From CAVZRC01 sp963777695 (GTDB taxonomy: Bacteria; Planctomycetota; Planctomycetia; Isosphaerales; Isosphaeraceae), in contig CAVZRC010000003.1 in NCBI GenBank assembly GCA_963777695.1, positions 930,001-994,000 on the forward strand: a DNA stretch of 64,000 nucleotides, given 5' to 3'. This document shows positions 37,605-47,191 of the stretch, one piece after another. The translations under genes and the position numbers were made by a program. The notes under the pieces were generated by a model. The model ran no database searches. It saw nothing but the letters and a program-made list of their open reading frames with translations, and was not told the origin of the DNA. The number at the start of each line of letters is the position of its first letter. Position 1 is the first letter of the stretch.

Positions 37605-37985
37605 ATGACAGCGGACTGGCAGACGACGGGAACGCTCATTAGCAAGTGGATATTCGGCATCCTTTTCGTCGCCGCGGGCATCGGTCATTTCGTGGCGCCC
37701 GGATTCTACATGAAGATCATGCCGCCTTACTTGCCCTTGCATCGCGAGCTCGTCCTGATCAGCGGCGTTGCCGAGGTCGCGCTCGGCCTACTCCTGCTCG
37801 TGCCCAAGACGTCGCGGTTCGCCGCCTGGGGACTGATCGCCCTCCTGGTCGCCGTCTTCCCGGCCAATATCTACGTCTATCAAAACCGGGAATCTTTCCC
37901 CCAGCTCCCTTCGTTCGCCCACCTGCTGCGCCTGCCGATGCAGGCTGTTCTCATACTATGGGCCTACGTCTACACCAGGCGTTGA
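37605..37985 (+). CDS. DoxX family membrane protein
   Basis: 126 residues, intact. Four predicted membrane helices: WIFGILFVAAGIGHFVAP, LVLISGVAEVALGLLLLV, FAAWGLIALLVAVFPANIYVY, and MQAVLILWAYVYTRR. The GIGHF motif in helix 1 and the ANIYVYQNRE loop match the small DoxX-like proteins of bacteria, which are linked to oxidative or thiol stress in some species. The start at 37605 is the first ATG; no perfect binding site. It stands alone between the HicB gene and a membrane protein. Confidence 0.8.
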   Translation: MTADWQTTGTLISKWIFGILFVAAGIGHFVAPGFYMKIMPPYLPLHRELVLISGVAEVALGLLLLVPKTSRFAAWGLIALLVAVFPANIYVYQNRESFPQLPSFAHLLRLPMQAVLILWAYVYTRR

Positions 37986-38169
37986 CGCGCCGGCACGGGT
38001 CATCCAGGGTCGTCTGATTCGCGCACTTCGAGGGATTCGGCCCTCTCGCCCCTTGCAACGGTGCGCCGTAGGCCATAACCTCGCGAGGGATCGGCCGCCC
38101 GAGTGTGTCGGTACCTGTCACGTCCCGGCGGGCGCGTGTCGTGTCCCGAGTCCACGAGGAGCGTCCTCC

Positions 38170-38987
38170 ATGGCGAGTCCGCACGACTCCCAACCTGCGT
38201 CGACGACCATCCCCAAGAAGGCTTCGGATCAAGCCGAGGATTCGTCCGGTGAACTCATCGGCGATGGCGCCGCGGAGCCCGCGGGTGGTTCCGGCACGCG
38301 GGCATGGGCGCTCACACTCGCCATCGCGATGGCGGCCGGATTGATCGCCTGGGCCGGTGGCGAATGGAAGATGATCCCCGAGATTGCCTCCGGGGGGAGA
38401 GGCGGGGCACCCCGCGTGCTCACCGACGTCGCGGCCACCCGCAACGCGATCGTCTCCTTCACCATCCTCGGCGCCGCACTCGGCCTGGGCCTTGGCCTGG
38501 CCGGCGGCTTGATGCGACGCTCTGTCCTCTGGACACTCCTGGCCGCGACGATCGGCCTGGGCCTGGGCGGGCTGACCGGATTTGAGGTCTCCCAGTTCAG
38601 CATCCCTTATTACTACGCGCATATGAAGGCCGATGACCTCGTCTATTCGTTGCAGGTCCACGGCGGGACGTGGGCGGCCATCGGTGCCGTCGCCGGCCTG
38701 GCCTTCGGGCTCGGTCGGGGCCCGTGGCGCCGATACCCCGATGCCTACTCGGGGCCGCCGCCGGGGCGATCGTCGCGACGATCCTCTACGAGTTCGCCGG
38801 CATGCTGCTCTTCCCGATGGCGATGACCGACCGGCCGCTCTCGAAGACGTCGGACACGCGACTCCTGGCCCGACTCCTCGTCGCCGCGATGGTCGCGGCC
38901 GGCGCACTCGTTCCCGGCTCGCGAACCGCGGAGGGGCCTCGCCCAGAAAGCCTCGAGAGCGTGGCGGAGGATCGTCAGACCGATTGA
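38170..38987 (+). CDS. Membrane protein of unknown function (one frameshift)
   Basis: ~272 residues after joining two frames near 38740. A hydrophilic, acidic N-terminus (residues 1-45) is followed by about five hydrophobic segments: WALTLAIAMAAGLIAWAGGEW, IVSFTILGAALGLGLGLAGG, LWTLLAATIGLGLGGLTGF, WAAIGAVAGLAFGLG, and then after the shift AAAGAIVATILYEFAGMLLFPMAM and LLARLLVAAMVAAGALV. I do not recognise a family; glycine/alanine-rich helices like these are common in planctomycete-specific proteins. The last 13 bases overlap the end of the convergent dehydrogenase gene. Confidence 0.65.
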
Positions 38988-39976
38988 GGTGGAGACACGG
39001 CCTGCGACCCTTCGAAGGGGCCGTTCACCACGTTGACCGGCCGCCCCTCTAGGAACCGGGCAATATTGGTCACGGTCGCGTCCATGAGCCGACGGCGTGC
39101 CTCCTCGGTCGCCCAGGCGATGTGCGGCGCGATGAGGCATCGGGGCGCCTGGAGCAGAGGGTTATCGGGCCGGATCGGCTCGACCGAGACGACGTCCACC
39201 GCGGCGCCGGCCAGCCGGCCGGCGGCGAGCGCCTCGGCGAGGTCCGCCTCGACGATCAGACGCCCGCGCGCCGTGTTGATGAGCAGGGCGTTCGGCTTGA
39301 GCCGCATCAGCCGCTCCTTGTTGACCAGCCCGACGTTCTGGGGCGTGAGCGGGCAGTGCAGGCTGATGACGTCGGCGCGGGTGAAGAGCTCATCCAGCTC
39401 GCACCAGTTGACCGGCCGCGATCCCTCCGGCGATCGCCGCGACGGGCTGTAGGCGATGACCGACATGCCGAACGCCTCCGCCAGCTCGCCCACGCGACGA
39501 CCGATCCGTCCGAAGCCCACGATACCCATCGTCTTGCCGGCCAGCTCGATCAGCGGCGTCTTCCGCAAGGAGAAATCCGGCTGACCCGACCACTCGCCGT
39601 CCCGGACGGCCCGATCGTGGCGCACGACGTGATGGCACAGTTCCAGCAGCAGCGCGAAGACGAACTGCGCGACGGAGTCCGTGCTATACACGGGCACGTT
39701 CGAGACCGGGATGCCCCGCCGCCGGGCCGCCGCGACGTCCACGCAATCGTACCCGGTCGCCATGAGCGTGATGAATCGCAGCGTCGGCGATTGGTCGATC
39801 ACCGCGGGGCCGATCGGGGCCTTGTTGGTCGCCAGGACCGTGGCGCCCTCGGCCCGCGCGGGGATGTCTTCCGGGGCGGTGTATTCGTAGACCTCGACCT
39901 CGCCGAGCCGATCCAACCCGGCCCACGCCTCGCGCTCCGCGGCCAGCGGGCGCCCATCCAGTACGACGATCTTCAC
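38975..39976 (-). CDS. D-isomer-specific 2-hydroxyacid dehydrogenase
   Basis: 333 residues, intact. NAD-binding motif GFGRIG (154-159) in TMGIVGFGRIGRRVGELA, and the catalytic triad R237 (INTARG), E266 (VVSVEP) and H285 (APHIAW) of the family. The N-terminal substrate domain has KAPIGPAVI and FITLMATGYDCVD, a pattern common in glycerate/hydroxypyruvate dehydrogenases of the HprA type. It should reduce a 2-keto acid using NADH in the cytoplasm; the substrate is a guess (hydroxypyruvate or glyoxylate). Convergent with the membrane gene at 38170-38987, with a 13-base overlap. Confidence 0.88.
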   Translation of the reverse strand: MKIVVLDGRPLAAEREAWAGLDRLGEVEVYEYTAPEDIPARAEGATVLATNKAPIGPAVIDQSPTLRFITLMATGYDCVDVAAARRRGIPVSNVPVYSTDSVAQFVFALLLELCHHVVRHDRAVRDGEWSGQPDFSLRKTPLIELAGKTMGIVGFGRIGRRVGELAEAFGMSVIAYSPSRRSPEGSRPVNWCELDELFTRADVISLHCPLTPQNVGLVNKERLMRLKPNALLINTARGRLIVEADLAEALAAGRLAGAAVDVVSVEPIRPDNPLLQAPRCLIAPHIAWATEEARRRLMDATVTNIARFLEGRPVNVVNGPFEGSQAVSPPQSV

Positions 39977-40211
39977 GGTTGGTCCATCTCTCGGGGGTAC
40001 TCGGGTTGCAGGAGTTGAACCGGTATCCCATTCTAACCCGGCCGGTTCCGCCAGGGGACGCCCTTCCGCCCCGAGTGGGGCAATGCCATGCTGGGCGCCG
40101 CCGATCGACCACCGGTAGAATACCTCGCGCCGCCCTGGAGTTCGGCGCCAGGCAGCGTTGGCCGCATACCTTGCGGTCTATCCCGAGTCATCGACGACGG
40201 AAGGAGGAAAC

Positions 40212-41230
40212 ATGGCCGTGATGCGAGTCGTGCAGGTCGCTTCCCCGAAAGGACCCTTCGAGATCGTGGAGAGGCCGATCCCGGAGCCGGGTCCCGGGAC
40301 GGTGCGGATCAAGGTTCACGCGTGCGGGGTCTGCCACAGCGATTCGATGACGAAGGAGGGGGCTTTCCCGGGGATCGCCTACCCGAGAGTCCCCGGCCAT
40401 GAGGTGGCCGGCGTGATCGATGCCGTCGGCCCAGGCGTCGCCGGATGGGAGGTGGGTCAGAAGGTCGGCGTGGGCTGGAACGGCGGCTATTGCGGCTACT
40501 GCGACCATTGTCGTCGCGGCGATTTCTTCGCCTGCGTGCGCGGGCAGGTCACCGGCGTCACCTATGACGGCGGATACGGCGAATACATGATCGCTCCCGC
40601 CAGCGCGGTCGCCCTCATGCCCGCGGACCTGCCGCCCATCGAGGCGGCGCCCGCTCGATGTGCGCCGGCCTCACCACGTTCAACGCGCTGCGGAACAGCG
40701 GGGCGCGACCGGGCGACGTCGTCGCGGTCCTCGGGCTGGGCGGCCTCGGCCACCTCGGAGTCCAGTACGCCGCCAAGATGGGCTTTCACACCGTCGGAAT
40801 CGCCCGCGGCAAGGACAAGGAACCTCTCGCTCACCAGTTGGGCGCGTCGGTCTACATCGACAGCCAGGCGCAAGACCCCTCGGCGGAGCTCCTCAAACTC
40901 GGCGGTGCCCGGGTCATCCTGGCGACGGCGACCAGCGGCGACGCGATGGCGGCCGTCCAGGGCGGCCTGGCGGTCAATGGCACGCTGCTGATCGTCGGCG
41001 CGGCGGAGTCGATGCAAGTCTCCCCCATCTTGCTGCTCACGGGAAGCCGATCGGTCAAGGGCTGGTATTCCGGGACGTCGATCGACTCGCAGGACACGCT
41101 CGCGTTCAGCGTGCGGGCCGGCGTCCGATCGATGAACGAGACCTATCCGCTGGACAAGGTCTCCGAGGCTTACGACCGGATGATGAGCGGCAAGGCCCGG
41201 TTTCGCGTCGTGCTGACGATCGGCGGATAG
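40212..41230 (+). CDS. Zinc-dependent alcohol dehydrogenase (one frameshift)
   Basis: ~339 residues when joined near 40650. Catalytic zinc ligands are C41 (in HACGVCHSD) and H63-E64 (PGHEVAG); the structural zinc cysteines are C94, C97, C100 and C108 in GGYCGYCDHCRRGDFFAC. The NAD(P) site is VLGLGGLGHLGVQYAAKMGF. This is the class of medium-chain dehydrogenases that oxidise primary alcohols or reduce aldehydes. The ATG at 40212 has a perfect AGGAGGAA site. The first frame ends in IEAAPARCAPA; the second resumes MCAGLTTFNALRNSG, so one base is lost from the expected 'APLMCAG' joint. Isolated gene, direction plus. Confidence 0.85.
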
Positions 41231-41333
41231 CCGGCCGGGATGGGGCGACGCGGCGGATCGGGCTTTCTCGATGCCATCGCCCCGCGAATCTCCCGGGGCG
41301 TCTACTCATCCAATCGCGGAACACGGAACCGAC

Positions 41334-43148
41334 ATGAAATCAAATTCCTTCCGAGCTTATCTGGCCAAAGGGTGGCCCCTCTTCGCCTTGATGGCGCTCG
41401 CCTTCGGTGCGGGCGCCGCGAGGGACCGCAAGCTCGATTACGCCGTATCCTGGGTGGGCAATTCGTTCTCCGGGGCGGATGGGAAGTGGGTGCAGAATTT
41501 CTTCATCCACATGAACACGCGGCCTGATGGCTCGTGCATCACCTGGAGCCACTGGGACGAAGGCGGCAAGCGATTCGGGATATACAAGGACGGCGACGTC
41601 ATCGGCGACAAGGACGAGCACGCCAATAGCCTCGAGGTCAAGGACAGGTCCGGGAGGACCTGGAAACTGGTGGTCGATTACGTCTCACCCGGGGACCATG
41701 AGTTCGACTTCCGGTCCAGGGGCATCACGTGCGACGGCGAACCCGTGGCTTTCCCCGAGCTGCGTGAGCCGACGGCCCTGGCCTTGGCCAACGACGGGAC
41801 GTTGATGGTGGCGGATTCGGGCACCGGCCCGCGCCAGCAGGTCTTGTTCTACGACGTCGCGGACCGGCGTCGCCCCAGGTTCGTCCGGGCTTTCGGCGAG
41901 TTGGGAGGGATCGCCTCGGGGACGCCCGGCGAGGTGGCTCCGACGAAATTCTGGGGGATTCGCGGCATCGGCATGGACCGCGAAGGGAACCTCTACGTCG
42001 CCCAGAGCGAGATGGGGACGGTCCTGCGCAAGTTCTCCCCGCGAGGGGACCTCGTCTGGGAGCTGTTCGGGCACTTCTTCGTCAACGTCGCCTGTGCCGA
42101 CCCTTCGACCGACGGCGAGGACGTCTGGGGCATCCAGGAACATTACCGGATGGATTACTCGCGGCCCCCCGGCAAGGAGGCCGCCTGGGTCGGCTATTCG
42201 CTCGACCGTCACAAGTACCCGAACGACCCCAGGGGACTCACCTACGTCAAGCAGCAAGGCGAGCACGGCCTGACGTCGCCGCAGGTCGTCTACCTCGAGG
42301 GCAAGCGATTCCTCTTCGTCGGCGGCATGTTCGCCAGTAATTTCATCAACATTTATCGCTACGACGGCGAGATTGCGGTCCCATCCGGCGTGGTGATGCA
42401 ATGGGATAAGGGCCTCTACCGCACCGACCTGAGATGGCCCCCCAACCGTCCCGAGGGTACATTCCTCTGGCGCGACGCGAACGGCGACGGCGACTACCAG
42501 CCCGAGGAGTTCGCACCGAACACCGATCGCGTACGCCCCGGCCCGTTCTGGGTTGACAAGAAGGGTAACATCTGGATGGCCTACGGTTTCTTCCGCTACG
42601 ACTTCCAGGGCCTGGACCCGCGGGGCAACCCGATCTATCGGGCCGACAAGACGACTCCGCTGGAACGCCCGAAGGGCATGGCGGATGTCGCTCGCGTTTG
42701 GTACGACGTCGACTCCGACACCCTGGTCGCGGCCGAGGAAGGCGTCAACGAAACGGGCCGTCGCGACATGCGACACATCGGCAGGGTCTTCATCTGCAAG
42801 GGCTATCTCGGCGGCAACCGCGACGCGGTCAGCTTCCGGCCCGGTGCGGGGCGCGAGGCGGCCTGCGTCGCCGCGGCGGGCGACTACGTCTTCACGGGAG
42901 GCTGGAAGGCGCGCGGGCGAGTATGGATCAACCGCATCTCCGACGGCGCCGAGGTCGGCATTCTCGACCCGGGACCGTCGCTTGGCGGCGTCGAGAACAC
43001 CGGCTGGATCGACGTCTTCACCGGGATCACGGCCCACAGGCGGAAGGATGGAGAGTATCTGATCTTCGCCGAGGAGGATTACAAGGCGAAGGCCATCCTC
43101 TACCGATGGCGTCCCAGAATGAAGCAAGTCGAAAGTCCGCTACGATGA
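41334..43148 (+). CDS. Secreted NHL/SMP-30-like beta-propeller protein
   Basis: 604 residues, intact. The start MKSNSFRAYLAKGWPLFALMALAFGAGAA gives a signal peptide. The mature protein shows repeated propeller blades: PTALALANDGTLMVADSGTG, IRGIGMDREGNLYVAQSEMG, SPQVVYLEGKRFLFVGGMF, DGDYQPEEFAPN, DKKGNIWMAYGFFRYDFQGLD, DVDSDTLVAAEEGVN, YVFTGGWKARGRVWINRI. The blade pattern fits NHL-like secreted proteins often seen in planctomycetes with PVC-type extracellular enzymes. No catalytic motif is certain. The last blade ends about 20 residues before the stop. Downstream of the alcohol dehydrogenase on the same strand, 103 bases apart. Confidence 0.7.
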   Translation: MKSNSFRAYLAKGWPLFALMALAFGAGAARDRKLDYAVSWVGNSFSGADGKWVQNFFIHMNTRPDGSCITWSHWDEGGKRFGIYKDGDVIGDKDEHANSLEVKDRSGRTWKLVVDYVSPGDHEFDFRSRGITCDGEPVAFPELREPTALALANDGTLMVADSGTGPRQQVLFYDVADRRRPRFVRAFGELGGIASGTPGEVAPTKFWGIRGIGMDREGNLYVAQSEMGTVLRKFSPRGDLVWELFGHFFVNVACADPSTDGEDVWGIQEHYRMDYSRPPGKEAAWVGYSLDRHKYPNDPRGLTYVKQQGEHGLTSPQVVYLEGKRFLFVGGMFASNFINIYRYDGEIAVPSGVVMQWDKGLYRTDLRWPPNRPEGTFLWRDANGDGDYQPEEFAPNTDRVRPGPFWVDKKGNIWMAYGFFRYDFQGLDPRGNPIYRADKTTPLERPKGMADVARVWYDVDSDTLVAAEEGVNETGRRDMRHIGRVFICKGYLGGNRDAVSFRPGAGREAACVAAAGDYVFTGGWKARGRVWINRISDGAEVGILDPGPSLGGVENTGWIDVFTGITAHRRKDGEYLIFAEEDYKAKAILYRWRPRMKQVESPLR

Positions 43149-43249
43149 TCGAAGATGAGGATTCGGGAATCAGGGAGAAGGGTCGATCCTGACGCTCGGC
43201 CATTCTGGGAGTGGCGGGACGATTCGTGTTCTAGGGGAGAATGACGCTC

Positions 43250-43709
43250 ATGACGACGCCGGGACGACGCACACTTCGATACAACAGCCTCGACGAGGTC
43301 ATGCCCGACGTGGAGCGGCTCCTCGAAGCGCACACGACGGTCGGCCACTGGTCGCTGGGCCAGATCTGCCGACACCTGTTCGACCGTCATGCGCAGGGTG
43401 GTCGACCTGCCCGCCTCGACACCCCAGGATCCTTCGCAATGGGTCGGCGAGGAGCAGAAGCGGCAGGTCCTGGAATCGGGCAAGCTCCCGGAGGGCCTGC
43501 CCGGCCCGCCGCAGCTCATGCCCACGGAGACGCTCGGCGATCGCGAGGAGGCCGAGGGCCTGCGACAGGCCATCGCCCACTACAAGGCCTCGGCCGGCCC
43601 CGTGATCCCCCACCGCATCTTCGGCCCGCTCACCAAGGACGAATGGGACCGGCTCCAGTTGATCCACGTCGCGCACCACCTGAGCTTCGCCGTCCCGGCC
43701 GAGCGATAG
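43250..43709 (+). CDS. DUF1569 (DinB-like) protein (one frameshift)
   Basis: ~152 residues when joined near 43388. The N-terminal part RTLRYNSLDEVMPDVERLLEAH and WSLGQICRHLFD contains the first metal-type histidine of DinB-like four-helix bundles; the second frame continues MRRVVDLPASTPQDPSQW, RQAIAHYKASAG, HRIFGPLTKDEWDRLQLIHVAHHLSF, with the last histidines. This is the DUF1569 subfamily. The ATG at 43250 has an AGGGGAG ten bases upstream; an ATG at 43241 is too close to it. The shift probably reflects a missing base in 'gacaccgtcatg'. Function unknown, possibly a detoxifying transferase using a low-molecular-weight thiol, which would fit a bacillithiol producer (inference). Confidence 0.75.
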
Positions 43710-43778
43710 CAGGGAGATCGAAGGACGAACGCCTCCGACCCGCGAGCTGCCCAATCCCATTCAAGAGAGGTACCCGAG

Positions 43779-44174
43779 ATGCCGCGCAAGATCATGACCC
43801 ATCTGATGTTCGAGGGCGTCGCCGAGGAGGCGATGAACTTCTACGTCTCGCTCTTTGCAGGGTCCGAGATCGAACAGGTCGAGCGATACGGACCCGGCGA
43901 GCCGGGAGCGGAGGGCACCGTCAAGATGGCGACATTCACGCTCGCCGGCCGGGAGTTCATCTGCATCGATAGTCCGATGAAGCATGATTTCACGTTCACT
44001 CCATCGATGTCGGTGTTCGTCGAGTGCGAGAGCGAAGCCGAACTCGAAGAGGTATTCGGCCGGCTCTCGGCCGGCGGCATGGTGCTGATGCCGGTCGACA
44101 ACTACGGGTTCAGCACCCGATTCGGCTGGACCAAGGACCGTTTCGGTGTTTCATGGCAACTCAATCTACCGTGA
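43779..44174 (+). CDS. VOC superfamily (PhnB-like) protein
   Basis: 131 residues, intact. KIMTHLMFEGVAEEAMNFYVSLF is the first beta-alpha module of PhnB-type VOC proteins ('F..aeeAm.fY'). The middle GTVKMATFTLAGREFICIDSPMKHDFTFTPSMSVFVEC and end GMVLMPVDNYGFSTRFGWTKDRFGVSWQLN fit the same family. These proteins are often annotated as 3-demethylubiquinone methyltransferase-like, but the activity is unproven. Sixty-nine bases after the DUF1569 gene with a GAGAGGT site, so the two may form an operon. Confidence 0.85.
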   Translation: MPRKIMTHLMFEGVAEEAMNFYVSLFAGSEIEQVERYGPGEPGAEGTVKMATFTLAGREFICIDSPMKHDFTFTPSMSVFVECESEAELEEVFGRLSAGGMVLMPVDNYGFSTRFGWTKDRFGVSWQLNLP

Positions 44175-44313
44175 ACGGAGGGGCCACGCGAGCCGCATTG
44201 CCGCTCATTCATGCCCGCGTGATACCTCCTGCTGGAGTCGACTGTGAAGCGTCAACGATGATCTGCTATCTTGAGAGAGGGTGAGATCTCCTGTTCGCAG
44301 AAGGGGAGCGGCG

Positions 44314-44831
44314 ATGACGACATACGATCTGGCGGAAGTGCGCGGCTCTACCGCCGACATTCACGCTCGGATGAACCGGCGCGACAACGGTGAGGGATCG
44401 GTGGGCGCCGCGTCAGATGCCGATCTTCGCCCCCACGCCGAGCTGTGCGCGAGTTCTGCAATCAGGTTCGCCAATGGGGACTGGCCGTCTTCTCCGGTCG
44501 AGTGGAACTTGACCTCAAAGTCGAGGACGTGTTGAGAGAAGATGGCAGGCGTCTCTATTCTCGGGCGATGGAGTTGTGGAGCTCGAGCCAGGGGTCCGAG
44601 ACGTCGTGCGACAGCCGCGATGAGCAGGCGCATTTCCAGGATGCCCTCCGGGATCTCGACCGGCTCATCAACAGGTGGGCCACTCCGAAGCTTGCCGTCG
44701 GGCCGTCGGCCCGACGCTGGATGATACCGGGGAGCGCCGCGACCGAAGCGGAGATCGAGCGGGTCGCGTCACTACCGCCGCTACCGTTGGACTGGCAATC
44801 GGGCGACCCGAGGCACCAAGAGCGATCCTGA
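44314..44831 (+). CDS. Hypothetical protein (one frameshift)
   Basis: ~172 residues if joined near 44445. ATG at 44314 has an AAGGGGAG six bases upstream. Frame one gives MTTYDLAEVRGSTADIHARM; frame two REFCNQVRQWGLAVFSGRVELDLKVEDVLREDGRRLYSRAMELW, ending RLINRWATPKLAVGPSARRW and a basic tail. The helical pattern and the two cysteines are visible but I do not recognise a family. A GTG at 44445 could start the second frame on its own, giving a 128-residue protein. Positioned upstream of the IS element. Confidence 0.45.
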
Positions 44832-45075
44832 GAGCCGCGAACATCCTGACCGGGGCGATCGGACGCCCCGACCCTCATCCGTCGGCCGAGAGCCTGTGAA
44901 GGAATTCGACCGTGGCCACTTCCGAGATTCGAGTCGCTTGAACCGTACGATGCCTTCTCTACCGCACCTACCATCCCCTGATTCTCGGTTCTTGACCCCG
45001 AGAAGGGTCTGGCAACGCCTTGGGGGCCGTCTGTACGGCCTACGCAGACCGTTCGGGGCCGGTTTCGGCCCCGTT

Positions 45076-46464
45076 TCAGCCCGTCACCGCCGCGGCGCAC
45101 ACTCCGGACGCTGCGGCGCGCAAACTCACCGCTCGCATCAAATTATGTGCCAAGGCGTACCACAAGGCGATCGCCCTGGCCTTGAGCCGGCCCCGAACCC
45201 TCAACTGGTACAAACCTCGATTCCGCGCCTGGGCATTGACACACTCCGCCGTCGCGGCTCGTTCCTTGTAAATGGTCTTGGCCTCGGCGCTGGCCATGCG
45301 CTGCCGCCAAGCCGCCACCGCAGGACCGTCATCAGGCTTGGGGGCGTATCGGTCACCTGGGGATCCTTCGGTGCCGGCACCGGTGCGTACACCGTGCAAC
45401 CGATCTCGGGGCGCTGACCGCCTCGATCTGCTCATGTTGGGCATAGCCGCCATCGACCAGCACGTCCTTGGGCCTCTGGTCATGCCGCGACTCGATTTGC
45501 TCGACCATCGGAGCCATCTGGCCCGCGTCGCTGCCGATGGTCACGACGTCCACTCCCACGATGATCTGACTGTCGGTGGCCGTACTGAACTGAAGGTTGT
45601 ACGCCGGGCGAAAGCCACCGTCGGCCATCTTCATCACCGTAGCTTCTGCGTCGGTGGTCGAACAGCGCGCCTTGCGCGATCCTCGGGCTTCTTCTTGGCC
45701 TCCAGTTCCGGCAGCCGATCCAACGCCCCCTTGATCCGCTCGGCACGCTCTCGGGCGGCGCGTTCCCGGGCCTTTTGTTGCCGGCGATTGCCGGCCGCGG
45801 GATCGTCCTCCAGTTCCGTCCGCAAGGCCTGGACTTGGGCCTCGGCTTCGGCGAGGGCTTCCTCCAGGGTGAGACGCCGGCGAAACGACGCGGCGCCGGC
45901 GCTGGCACGCACTCGCATACCGTCTTGCGCCACTCGGTTGAGATCGACCAATCCCTCGGCCAACAAGACCGCGACGCTCCGGGTCAGCAACTGGTCGAGC
46001 AGTTCGCCATGGTCGGTGCGGAAATCGGCCAGGGTGTGATAATTGATCGTGACATCCCCGAGGATCCATTTGTAGGGATCGTGGCCGTGGCAGAGTTCAT
46101 TGAGCTGACGTGCACTGCCGACACCGTCGAGGGTGGCGTAGAGCCAAAGGGCCATGAGGATCTTGGGATCGATGGGAGGCCGCCCCGGGTGTCCCTCAAC
46201 GGCCTTGATCGCTTGGTACAGGGGACTGAGGTCCAAACCCACGACGTAGTCCCAGACCATCCGAGCGGGATGATCGTGTGGGATCACTTGATCCAGCGCG
46301 GCGGCTCGGAAGACGATCTGGTCGCGGTTGGCGGTGCGGAGCCGCGGTCGTCCCAAGAGGACCGGTGGGTCGATGGGTGGTGCGGTCTTGTCGTCATCAG
46401 CCGGCGTCTCGAAGAGCAGCGGCTGGTCGAGCCGGGACGCACTGCGATCGCTTGGAGTGTTCAT
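45076..46464 (-). CDS. IS1182 family transposase (frameshifted)
   Basis: ~460 residues when joined. The N-terminal DUF772-like domain reads DYVVGLDLSPLYQAIKAVEGHPGRPPIDPKILMALWLYATLDGVGSARQLNELC, with HDPYKWILGDVTINYHTLADF, characteristic of IS1182. A basic linker (QQKARERAARERAERIKG) follows. The DDE catalytic part is split over frames: ATVMKMADGGFRPAYNLQFSTATDSQIIVGVDVVTIG (second D region, DGGYAQHEQIEA), then AAWRQRMASAEAKTIYKERAATAECVNAQARNRGLYQLRVRG with the last catalytic glutamate, and WYALAHNLMR at the end. The frame changes near 45665, 45400 and 45330. Start at 46464 next to a near-consensus promoter. Confidence 0.85.
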
Positions 46465-46470
46465 GGAGAC

Positions 46471-46499
46471 AGTATAGCAAGTTTTTTATGATATGTCAA
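46471..46499 (-). promoter_or_regulatory. Sigma-70 promoter of the IS transposase
   Basis: On the minus strand: TTGACA (46494-46499), a 17-base AT-rich spacer, and TATACT (46471-46476). Both boxes are essentially consensus with ideal spacing. The predicted start lies about 5-7 bases before the transposase ATG (46464), leaving almost no leader. It is the strongest promoter match seen in the window. Confidence 0.8.
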
Positions 46500-46546
46500 T
46501 GTTTTTCGAGACGATTAGGGATTCTTTCACAAGCTCCGAGCCGAGA

Positions 46547-47074
46547 ATGTCCGATTCCATCCCTCTCATCCCATGCCTCATCGAATTGGATTCCCGCGAG
46601 TACCAGGAAGTCATCGCATGGCCGTTCGCCGAGTCTTATGTCGGTCAACTACTCCGAGATGATATCCCGAATCGGGTGCAGTTCGGCAAAGGCCGGATCT
46701 GGGTCTATCGCGATCCGGATGGCCGGATCGTCGGCTTCGGCACCATCGACGTGTGCGAGGAATACAGCGAGTACACGTCGAGAAAGCCTCATCCGTACAT
46801 CCCGTTACTGGCGGTTAACCAGGAAATGGGGGGCCGCGGACACGGCAAGTCGATCATCCTGCACCTCATCGACGAAGCGGCACGCCTCGCCAGTACCCCG
46901 AACACCTGCTGTGACACGTTGTTCCTGGACGTATATGCGGACAATCTCAAAGCAATCAATCCGTACATGATATTCGGGTTTGTAAACATCAAAGACAAAG
47001 CGATTCCCGACCCGCAAGAGGGTAACAAGCCTTTCTTCGTCATGGCCAGGCGGCTGCCAGCGATCCCGGTTTGA
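46547..47074 (+). CDS. GNAT family N-acetyltransferase
   Basis: 175 residues from the ATG at 46547. The acetyl-CoA site is in PYIPLLAVNQEMGGRGHGKSIILHLIDEA (Q/R-x-x-G-x-G/A pattern: QEMGGRGHGK), preceded by GKGRIWVYRDPDGRIVGFGTIDV and followed by CDTLFLDVYADNLKAINPYMIFGFV, the usual C-terminal strand of GNAT enzymes. An in-frame ATG at 46493 would extend the protein into the IS promoter, so the later start is more likely, though its GAG-type binding site is weak. The acceptor is unknown. The IS inserts immediately upstream, which may have removed the native promoter or supplied a new one. Confidence 0.75.
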   Translation: MSDSIPLIPCLIELDSREYQEVIAWPFAESYVGQLLRDDIPNRVQFGKGRIWVYRDPDGRIVGFGTIDVCEEYSEYTSRKPHPYIPLLAVNQEMGGRGHGKSIILHLIDEAARLASTPNTCCDTLFLDVYADNLKAINPYMIFGFVNIKDKAIPDPQEGNKPFFVMARRLPAIPV

Positions 47075-47136
47075 AGCAGTGGCCTACTCCTTATCTGGTG
47101 GTCCGCGCGTGGGGCATGTCGATCCGGGCGTTGAGG

Positions 47137-47184
47137 GCGATCCCACGCGGGAGCGTGAGATCGCGTCTCTCATGGGCGAGACGC
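47137..47184. repeat. Tandem small hairpins
   Basis: GCGATC-cc-ACGC-ggga-GCGT-ga-GATCGC (47137-47164) is directly followed by GCGTCTC-(8 bases)-GAGACGC (47163-47184). It lies in the 117-base gap between two convergent genes and could act as a bidirectional terminator or be a REP-like relic. Confidence 0.55.
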
Positions 47185-47191
47185 ATCTGCT

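Larger units (their letters stand above)
45054..46499 (-). mobile_element. IS1182-type insertion sequence (ends approximate)
   Basis: About 1.45 kb containing one transposase gene. The left limit is taken at a strong hairpin (45054-45061 with 45066-45073, CGGGGCCG/CGGCCCCG) just after the transposase stop; the right limit at the end of the promoter (46499). I could not find matching terminal inverted repeats or a target duplication by eye, so the boundaries are estimates. The AT-rich right end contrasts with the surrounding GC-rich DNA. The transposase has three frame breaks, so the copy is probably inactive, or else the errors come from the sequence. Confidence 0.65.
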
